The notes beneath the pieces were generated by a model that did not search any database, was not told the origin of the DNA, and saw only the letters and a list, made by a program, of their open reading frames with translations. A stretch of 19,385 nt of DNA from Comamonadaceae bacterium (GTDB taxonomy: Bacteria > Pseudomonadota > Gammaproteobacteria > Burkholderiales > Burkholderiaceae_C), in contig CANHXV010000018.1 of NCBI GenBank assembly GCA_947464665.1, positions 1 through 19,385 on the forward strand, in the 5' to 3' direction. The position numbers were made by a program, and so were the translations under genes. This document shows positions 15,058-19,385 of the stretch, in pieces. Within the stretch, counting starts at the first letter, position 1, and each line of letters begins with the position of its first letter.

Positions 15058-15771
15058 TTAGCCCGACAAGCCTACAAAGACATTTTGTACATCGTCATTG
15101 CCGTCCATGGCGGCTAAGAAATTTTCCACTTCCTCGAGCTGCTCGGCGCTTAAGTTGGCTGGGTTGACTGGGTTCTTGGGTTGATAGCCCAACTTGTTGG
15201 ACAAAACGGTGAACCCGTGCTCGGGCAGTGCTTTGCTGACCAAATCCAAATCACTTGGGTCTGTGATGAAAACTGTGACACCTTCTTCGTCTGCAGCTTC
15301 AAAATCTTGCGCCCCAGCTTCGATGGCTGCCAGTTCTGCGTCTGCATTCGCCTGCGCAGGCTCGGCTTCAATCATACCGACATGATCAAAATCCCATGAA
15401 ACTGAACCAGATGTACCAAGTTGACCTTTGCGAAATAAAACGCGAACTTCCGAGGCTGTGCGGTTGAGGTTGTCAGTCAATGCTTCAACCATGACGGGTA
15501 CTTGATGCGGTGCAAAGCCTTCGTAGATGACGCGTTCAAAATGAACAGGGTCACCCAACAAGCCGGCTCCTTTTTTGATGGCGCGTTCTAGAGTGTCTTT
15601 GGGCATAGACACCTTGCGGGCTTGCTCGACCACCAAACGAAGTCGAGAATTGGCCGCTGGATCGGGGCCACTCTTGGCCGCCATCATGATGTCCTTGGCC
15701 AAGCGCCCAAAGAGTTTGCCTCTAGCGTCTGCGGCTTGTGCTTTGCCTTTTGCTTTCCACTGGGCGCCCAT
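15058..15771 (-). CDS. yebC: YebC/PmpR family regulator (TACO1-like)
   Basis: The product has 237 residues, the usual length. It shows the three-domain YebC pattern: basic N-terminal MGAQWKAKGKAQAADARGK, then ARKVSMPKDTLERAIKKG and the conserved YEGFAPHQVPVMVEALTDN with NRTASEVR, then GQLGTSGSVSWDF, and an acidic C-terminal part. Family members have been described as DNA-binding transcription regulators (PmpR) and, more recently, as ribosome-associated factors that help translate proline-rich stretches (TACO1 and YebC2). The N-terminus differs from the canonical MAGHSKW form and is, from memory, the version usual in Burkholderiales. ATG 15769-15771 is preceded by AGTAGG. A 62-residue reading frame containing DPPP lies 64 bases upstream on the same strand. 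Confidence 0.94.
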   Translation of the reverse strand: MGAQWKAKGKAQAADARGKLFGRLAKDIMMAAKSGPDPAANSRLRLVVEQARKVSMPKDTLERAIKKGAGLLGDPVHFERVIYEGFAPHQVPVMVEALTDNLNRTASEVRVLFRKGQLGTSGSVSWDFDHVGMIEAEPAQANADAELAAIEAGAQDFEAADEEGVTVFITDPSDLDLVSKALPEHGFTVLSNKLGYQPKNPVNPANLSAEQLEEVENFLAAMDGNDDVQNVFVGLSG

Positions 15772-15835
15772 GGGGCCTACTTTCTGTGTGTTGGTATGAA
15801 GGCGTCATTTTAAATCATGCCCTACCTATCAAAGC

Positions 15836-16024
15836 TTAAACCGTGATGTCGACGTTGCCGCCTTTGGGTTGGTCATTTGATTTAACCTCTTGTCTTGTCA
15901 CTTCACGTTGAGGCTCCATTTTTGGCGGCGGATCGTTTTTGACCTTCTGCTCCGTTTTGACCGGTCTTTCTTGTTGAACACGGGGTGTTTCGGGCCGATT
16001 GTTGGCAGGACGAATTTCTGACAT
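15836..16024 (-). CDS. Small disordered Pro/charged protein, unknown
   Basis: I do not recognise this product. It has 62 residues, starts MSEIRPANNRPETP, and is very rich in Pro, Arg, Lys, Glu and Gln with almost no hydrophobic residues until the end (VDITV), so it is predicted to be disordered and cytoplasmic. It contains one DPPP run (31-34), a strong candidate for ribosome stalling. ATG 16022-16024 has AAGGAAG about nine bases upstream, which is the main evidence that it is translated; the longer in-frame start at 16072 has none. It lies 64 bases upstream of yebC on the same strand and could share its transcript. A non-functional open frame cannot be excluded. Confidence 0.55.
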   Translation of the reverse strand: MSEIRPANNRPETPRVQQERPVKTEQKVKNDPPPKMEPQREVTRQEVKSNDQPKGGNVDITV

Positions 16025-16064
16025 GATGAAACTTCCTTGGGATGAATGAAGAGAAGCGGGGCGT

Positions 16065-16086
16065 GTCGACACTGGTCATTGTCAAC
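16065..16086. promoter_or_regulatory. Imperfect palindrome, possible operator
   Basis: GTCGACA (16065-16071) and TGTCAAC (16080-16086) are inverted half-sites with one mismatch, separated by eight bases; part of the spacer is also symmetric. The element lies in the 104-base spacer between two divergent small genes and includes a TTGACA-like sequence readable on the minus strand. A DNA-binding protein gene (winged helix) lies 770 bases downstream. There is no proof of function. Confidence 0.3.
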
Positions 16087-16128
16087 CAAAATGAAGGGCA
16101 ATGGGTTAAATCTGTAGGGAGACAAGAC

Positions 16129-16251
16129 ATGAAATTCGCCATCCTTATTTTGAATTTGATTTTCGTCTGTTCTGCTTGGGCCAATTCAACCGCCTGCTTT
16201 TCAATCAAAGACTTCCATCGCAAAAACGTCTGTTTGGCCCAAGTAAAATAG
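16129..16251 (+). CDS. Secreted micropeptide with a cysteine pair
   Basis: The product is 40 residues: a convincing signal peptide (1-18, MKFAILILNLIFVCSAWA) and a mature part of about 22 residues beginning NSTACFSI, with cysteines at 23 and 35. The spacing Cys-x11-Cys followed by Leu-Ala suggests one disulfide. I have an uncertain memory of small betaproteobacterial exported proteins with repeated units of the type C-[YF]-x-I...R...C-L-A; this would be a single-unit version. AGGGAGA (16116-16122) precedes ATG 16129 at a good distance, so translation is likely. A longer in-frame start at 16042 would bury the signal peptide and is rejected. The membrane-protein gene follows 19 bases later. Confidence 0.6.
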   Translation: MKFAILILNLIFVCSAWANSTACFSIKDFHRKNVCLAQVK

Positions 16252-16270
16252 TTGAATTGAATACCAATAT

Positions 16271-16828
16271 ATGAAATCAGTTAAAAAACTATGGGTTGTC
16301 TGGGTTTCGGCAAGTATTTATTACCTCTCGCTCCTTCTGAATGAATGGGTATTTGGTGATTCGGAGTTTTCTTTTGATGTGCATTGGGTGTTTTTTCCAA
16401 GCGGTTTTCGGTTTGTTTTGGTCTTGCTTGCCTTGGAGTCGGGGGCCTTGGGCATCGCCTTAGGGGGTATCCTTTGGAATTACCAATTCCACCCCGATTT
16501 GGGGCTTGACTTTGCTTTGGTTACCGGCTTTGTAGCAGGTTTTTCACCTTGGTTGGCCCGCCATCTCAGTGTCAGTTTTCTTGGCTTAGACCGTGAGTTT
16601 AAAGTTGTATCGCCTCAAACCTTGTTGAAAATATCCCTCTTGTTCGCAACGCTTAGCGCGCTTCTGCATCAACTTTGGTTTTTTTCTCAAGGCCTCACTG
16701 AAAACTTAGCCTTGAGTTTCAGTGTCATGGCGTTGAGCAATTGGGCGGGAACTTTGTTGGTCTTAATGGCTTTCAAGTTCATCATTCAAAGATACGCTAA
16801 CTCAGCCACTGATCGGCAAAAGTTTTGA
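16271..16828 (+). CDS. Six-helix membrane protein, MASE1-like, unknown
   Basis: The product has 185 residues with about six membrane helices (near 7-24, 38-55, 57-72, 78-98, 116-137 and 145-171) and short charged ends. The second and third helices, WVFFPSGFRFVLVLLALESG and GALGIALGG, resemble the MASE1 sensor domain found before kinases and diguanylate cyclases, but no signalling domain follows, so it would be an orphan sensor-type domain. The resemblance is by eye only. The start ATG 16271 has no clear Shine-Dalgarno sequence. It follows the micropeptide gene by 19 bases and precedes the winged-helix gene by 27, so the three are likely co-transcribed. A small transporter is an alternative. 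Confidence 0.72.
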   Translation: MKSVKKLWVVWVSASIYYLSLLLNEWVFGDSEFSFDVHWVFFPSGFRFVLVLLALESGALGIALGGILWNYQFHPDLGLDFALVTGFVAGFSPWLARHLSVSFLGLDREFKVVSPQTLLKISLLFATLSALLHQLWFFSQGLTENLALSFSVMALSNWAGTLLVLMAFKFIIQRYANSATDRQKF

Positions 16829-16855
16829 ATTTTAATTCTCATCCGGCAATTCATC

Positions 16856-17197
16856 ATGAAACAAATTTACCTGCGATATTTGGTGTTGGCTGATACTTTG
16901 CGTCAAACAAACATTGATCTTTTGGGCATTGACGAAATTGGCAAAAAATTACTTGAGGCCATTGCCATTAGGAGTGCACAAGGCCAGCCTCTGGTCGTTA
17001 CTCAAACCATGGAGCTGAGTGACATCGCTAGCCCTGCCACCATCCATCGACGCATTGAGATTTTGAAAAAAGCTGGCTTGATTCAGGTGATGCAAACTGA
17101 ACAAAATCAAAAGATCAAATTTTTAGTACCAACCCAAACCAGCATTGATTATTTTGAAAAGCTTGGAAAACTCATGGCCTCCGCCATCCGCTCTTAA
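16856..17197 (+). CDS. Small winged-helix transcription regulator
   Basis: The product has 113 residues and is close to a single winged helix-turn-helix domain of MarR-like type. After an N-terminal helix (1-20), a helix IGKKLLEAIAIRS is followed by the helix-turn-helix MELSDIASPATIHRRIEILKKAGLI (about 52-76, recognition helix near SPATIHRRIEIL). The wing follows (QVMQTEQNQKIKFLVP), and then a C-terminal helix for dimerisation (IDYFEKLGKLM). No ligand-binding domain is present. The start ATG 16856 has a weak ribosome binding site. It lies between the membrane protein and the dehydratase gene, whose ATG comes two bases after its stop, so it may regulate its own transcript. The target is unknown. 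Confidence 0.8.
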   Translation: MKQIYLRYLVLADTLRQTNIDLLGIDEIGKKLLEAIAIRSAQGQPLVVTQTMELSDIASPATIHRRIEILKKAGLIQVMQTEQNQKIKFLVPTQTSIDYFEKLGKLMASAIRS

Positions 17198-17199
17198 AA

Positions 17200-18171
17200 A
17201 TGCCACAAGCTTTACCCACCTTTGACGATGTTTTGGAAGCTGCTGCTCGGCTTGAAGGTGTGGCACACAAGACGCCAGTTCTTCGTTCCCGTACGTTGGA
17301 CGATCGAATGCACGCTCAGGTCTACGTGAAATGTGAGAACTTCCAGCGCATGGGCGCCTTTAAGTTCAGAGGCGGGTTCAATGCCTTGGCCAAATTGAAT
17401 GAAACGCAAAGACGAGCAGGCGTGGTGGCTTACTCCTCGGGGAACCATGCGCAAGCGGTCGCCTTGTCGGCACACATTCTTCAAATTCCCGCCACCATAT
17501 TGATGCCGCATGATGCTTCGCCCGCTAAGTTGGCGGCCACACAAGGCTATGGTGCCAAGGTCATCGGCTATGACCGTTATTCTGAAGATGCCAGTGCCTT
17601 GGCCATAGCCTTGTCCCATTCACAAGGTCTGACGTTCATCCCCCCATTTGATCATCCTGATGTCTTGTCAGGTCAAGGCACGGCAGCCTTGGAATTGTTC
17701 AAGGAGGTGGGGGAACTCGATGCGCTGTTTGTTTGTTTGGGGGGCGGCGGACTTTTAAGCGGAAGCGCATTGGCTGCCAAGGCGCTCTCACCAGAATGTC
17801 AACTCGTGGGTGTAGAGCCGCAAGCGGGCAACGATGTGCAGCAATCTTTCAGAAAAGGCGAGCGGGTCAAAATTGCAACGCCAGTGACCATTGCCGATGG
17901 CGCACAAACACCCATGGTAGGCGCCATCACTTTTGAAATCATCAAAGCCTTGGTCAATGACATCCACACCGTGACAGATGCGCAACTTGTTGACAGCATG
18001 CGCTTTTATGCTGAACGCATGAAGATGCTTGTAGAGCCCACAGGTTGCCTGTCTTTGGCTGCTGCCCTTCAAGCAGGCGATTCATTGCAGGGGAAAAAAG
18101 TAGGCCTGATTGTCAGCGGCGGTAACATTGACATGGCGAGGTTTTCGCAATTAATGTCGGCTTATCCGTGA
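17200..18171 (+). CDS. PLP-dependent hydroxyaspartate/threonine dehydratase-like enzyme
   Basis: The product has 323 residues and is a fold-type II pyridoxal-phosphate enzyme without the C-terminal ACT domain of biosynthetic threonine dehydratase (IlvA). The cofactor lysine is Lys55 in ENFQRMGAFKFRG; the phosphate-binding glycine loop is GGGG (181-184), and Ser306 in SGGN probably contacts the pyridine nitrogen. SSGNHAQAVAL (79-89) is the substrate carboxylate loop. Length and the FQRMGAFKFRG segment fit serine racemase and threo-3-hydroxyaspartate ammonia-lyase (yeast Sry1-like), which form oxaloacetate and ammonia from 3-hydroxyaspartate. Serine or threonine dehydratase (catabolic) activity cannot be separated by sequence alone. 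ATG 17200 follows the regulator's stop by two bases. It converges on ispB, five bases apart. Confidence 0.9.
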   Translation: MPQALPTFDDVLEAAARLEGVAHKTPVLRSRTLDDRMHAQVYVKCENFQRMGAFKFRGGFNALAKLNETQRRAGVVAYSSGNHAQAVALSAHILQIPATILMPHDASPAKLAATQGYGAKVIGYDRYSEDASALAIALSHSQGLTFIPPFDHPDVLSGQGTAALELFKEVGELDALFVCLGGGGLLSGSALAAKALSPECQLVGVEPQAGNDVQQSFRKGERVKIATPVTIADGAQTPMVGAITFEIIKALVNDIHTVTDAQLVDSMRFYAERMKMLVEPTGCLSLAAALQAGDSLQGKKVGLIVSGGNIDMARFSQLMSAYP

Positions 18172-18176
18172 AAGAT

Positions 18177-19187
18177 TTAAGTCCGGCGCTCTAACAATTG
18201 CGACGCCAAAGCAACGAGTGCATCTTTGTATTGACCATCTGGCAATTGTTGTGCCGCATCCACTGCGCGCTGAGCCTCAGCCATAGCGGCCTTGCGACTG
18301 CCTTCTAGCGCACCCGTTTCACGAACGATGGCAATCACATGGCTCAGTTGGTCGACTGAGCCTGTTTCGATGGCCTTTTGAATCAATTCTCGCTGAGCTG
18401 GCGTGCCTCTTTGCATAGCCAAAATAAGGGGTAGCGTGGCTTTGCCTTCGCGCAAATCATCGCCGAGGTTCTTGCCCATTTCGGAGGCATTGCCCTCGTA
18501 ATCCAAAACATCGTCAATAACTTGAAAAGCAGTGCCTAAGGCTTGGCCATAGTTAGCACAGGCCTCTTCCAATTCAGGCGAAGCTTTTGCCAAGATGGCG
18601 GCTAAGCGCGAGCTGGCTTCAAACAATTTGGCAGTTTTGGACCGAATGACGTGCAGGTAGGCGTCTTCGTTCAAAGAGGCGTCGTGCATGTTCATCAGTT
18701 GCAAAACTTCACCTTCTGCAATGACATTGGTGGCATCGGCCAACACTTGCATGATGCGCATACTGCCTGCATCCACCATCATTTGGAAAGCGCGGGAATA
18801 GAGAAAGTCTCCCACCAACACGCTGGCTGGGTTGCCAAAATTTTCGTTGGCAGTGGGACGACCACGTCGCAAAGTGGACTCGTCCACCACATCGTCGTGA
18901 AGCAATGTGGCCGTGTGGATGAACTCCACCACCGCGGCCATGCTGTATTTGTGCGCTTCTTGATAGCCCAAGGCACCGCTGGTCAGCAACAAAATGACGG
19001 GTCTTAGCCGTTTGCCACCTGCCGAAATGATGTACTGGGCAACTTGGCCGACAAGGGGTACGCCTGAACTCAGGCGCTTGGCGATGACCTCGTCGACCTG
19101 GGCCAAATCTAGCGCCACCAAAGCCAATGCCGAGGCTGGAGAGGCATGAAAGGATGGCGCAGAGCTTGGCAAAATGACTTTGAACAA
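18177..19187 (-). CDS. ispB: Octaprenyl-type diphosphate synthase
   Basis: The product has about 336 residues. It is a trans-polyprenyl diphosphate synthase that extends farnesyl diphosphate with isopentenyl units to make the side chain of ubiquinone. Visible are GGKRLRP (57-63), the first Asp-rich motif LLHDDVVDE (Asp98, Asp99, Asp102), GDFLYSRAF, and the second Asp-rich motif VIDDVLDY (Asp225, Asp226, Asp229). The absence of bulky residues just before the first motif and the neighbouring rplU leader fit IspB. The start is uncertain: TTG 19185-19187 opens the frame, TTG 19170-19172 is also possible, and no ATG precedes the conserved part. Neither has a clear ribosome binding site. The ubiquinone role fits the bc1 complex in this window. 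Confidence 0.95.
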   Translation of the reverse strand: MFKVILPSSAPSFHASPASALALVALDLAQVDEVIAKRLSSGVPLVGQVAQYIISAGGKRLRPVILLLTSGALGYQEAHKYSMAAVVEFIHTATLLHDDVVDESTLRRGRPTANENFGNPASVLVGDFLYSRAFQMMVDAGSMRIMQVLADATNVIAEGEVLQLMNMHDASLNEDAYLHVIRSKTAKLFEASSRLAAILAKASPELEEACANYGQALGTAFQVIDDVLDYEGNASEMGKNLGDDLREGKATLPLILAMQRGTPAQRELIQKAIETGSVDQLSHVIAIVRETGALEGSRKAAMAEAQRAVDAAQQLPDGQYKDALVALASQLLERRT

Positions 19188-19252
19188 CTTGATTTGTGGG
19201 CAGAATCGCCGAAAAATTTGAGTTTTTGAGGCGGTTTCTGTGTTTTGTGGTG

Positions 19253-19258
19253 ATTATA
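19253..19258 (-). promoter_or_regulatory. Probable -10 box for ispB
   Basis: Read on the minus strand, 19258-19253 is TATAAT, a perfect -10 hexamer. It would start transcription near 19246 and give a leader of about 60 bases to TTG 19187. No convincing -35 box lies 16-18 bases upstream. A weak hairpin (CGCC 19207-19210 with GGCG 19230-19233, and A5 with T5 inside) lies in the leader. Confidence 0.4.
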
Positions 19259-19307
19259 GAGAGCGAAAACGCCCGTTGGGGGTTGGCATGAATTCTGTCT
19301 CAGGGGC

Positions 19308-19337
19308 TTGTCAAGTCTCAAAAGTACGTGCTAAAAT
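19308..19337 (+). promoter_or_regulatory. Promoter of the gene after the window, probably rplU
   Basis: TTGTCA (19308-19313) and TAAAAT (19332-19337) are 18 bases apart, a good sigma-70 promoter, with transcription start expected near 19344. The gene itself begins after the window. I expect rplU (ribosomal protein L21), because rplU-rpmA diverges from ispB in many beta- and gammaproteobacteria; this is knowledge of gene order, not seen here. AAGAGG at 19377-19382 is a likely ribosome binding site. Confidence 0.7.
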
Positions 19338-19343
19338 CCGCGG

Positions 19344-19366
19344 TTCCTTGGGGTTCGTCCTAGGAA
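19344..19366 (+). other. 5'-leader hairpin before the presumed rplU
   Basis: TTCC (19344-19347) pairs with GGAA (19363-19366), one base is bulged, and TGGGG pairs with TCCTA through two wobbles around a TTCG loop (19354-19357 approximately). This gives about nine base pairs directly at the predicted transcription start. It could stabilise the mRNA end or be a small autoregulatory site of a ribosomal protein. It is only a hand-drawn fold. Confidence 0.4.
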
Positions 19367-19385
19367 ACTTCCATTTAAGAGGTCA

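Noticed and set aside
19307..19315. CTTGTCAAG, which gives TTGTCA on one strand and TTGACA on the other, considered as a shared -35 for divergent promoters
   Set aside because: On the minus strand no acceptable -10 box lies 15-19 bases away; the perfect TATAAT at 19258-19253 is about 50 bases distant.
1..19385. Search by eye for CRISPR arrays, insertion sequences, phage genes, att sites next to the tRNA and toxin-antitoxin pairs
   Set aside because: No direct-repeat array, transposase or integrase motif, or duplicated tRNA 3' end was found; the tRNA is followed at once by its terminator and dciA.

Overview
The window is an ordinary stretch of chromosome from a betaproteobacterium, most likely of the order Burkholderiales and close to Comamonadaceae (a Limnohabitans- or Rhodoferax-like freshwater organism would fit). 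I infer this from the gene neighbourhood: petABC followed by sspA-sspB; secA-argJ-ATPase-mutT facing yacG-zapD-coaE-pilD-pilC-pilB; and ispB divergent from the rplU leader. The style of the YebC and cytochrome b proteins also fits. Base composition is roughly half GC by eye, without an obvious island. I see no insertion sequence, phage gene or CRISPR array. Coding density is very high and no gap exceeds about 200 bases.

Layout. From 1 to 2501 (+) are the end of petA (Rieske protein), petB (cytochrome b) and petC (cytochrome c1), the three subunits of the respiratory bc1 complex. A terminator then sits directly before sspA and sspB (stress regulator and ClpXP adaptor). A tRNA-Thr(UGU) with its own terminator follows. 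On the other strand dciA (helicase loader) diverges from secA. From 4375 to 9757 (+) is a tightly packed run: secA, argJ, a DUF815-type AAA+ ATPase and mutT, the last three joined by ATGA overlaps. It converges on a minus-strand operon read from 14645 down to 9765: pilB, pilC, pilD (type IV pilus assembly ATPase, platform protein and prepilin peptidase), coaE, zapD and yacG. The equivalent block (secA, mutT, yacG, zapD, coaE, hofC, hofB) is clustered in E. coli too.

From 14646 to 17197 lies the least ordinary part. It holds a small secreted proline-rich protein, yebC, a 62-residue disordered protein, a 40-residue secreted micropeptide, an orphan six-helix membrane protein and a small winged-helix regulator. 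A pyridoxal-phosphate dehydratase of the serine racemase / threo-3-hydroxyaspartate lyase type follows. The window ends with ispB (polyprenyl diphosphate synthase, minus strand) and the promoter and leader of what is probably rplU.

No obviously new multi-gene system is present. The best leads are: a PilB that lacks its whole N-terminal regulatory domain; a PVWY instead of PEWY motif at the quinol site of cytochrome b; Asp-Pro-Pro motifs in both small genes flanking yebC; the cassette of secreted micropeptide, membrane protein and regulator at 16065-17197; and a terminator whose T tract runs into the sspA ribosome binding site.
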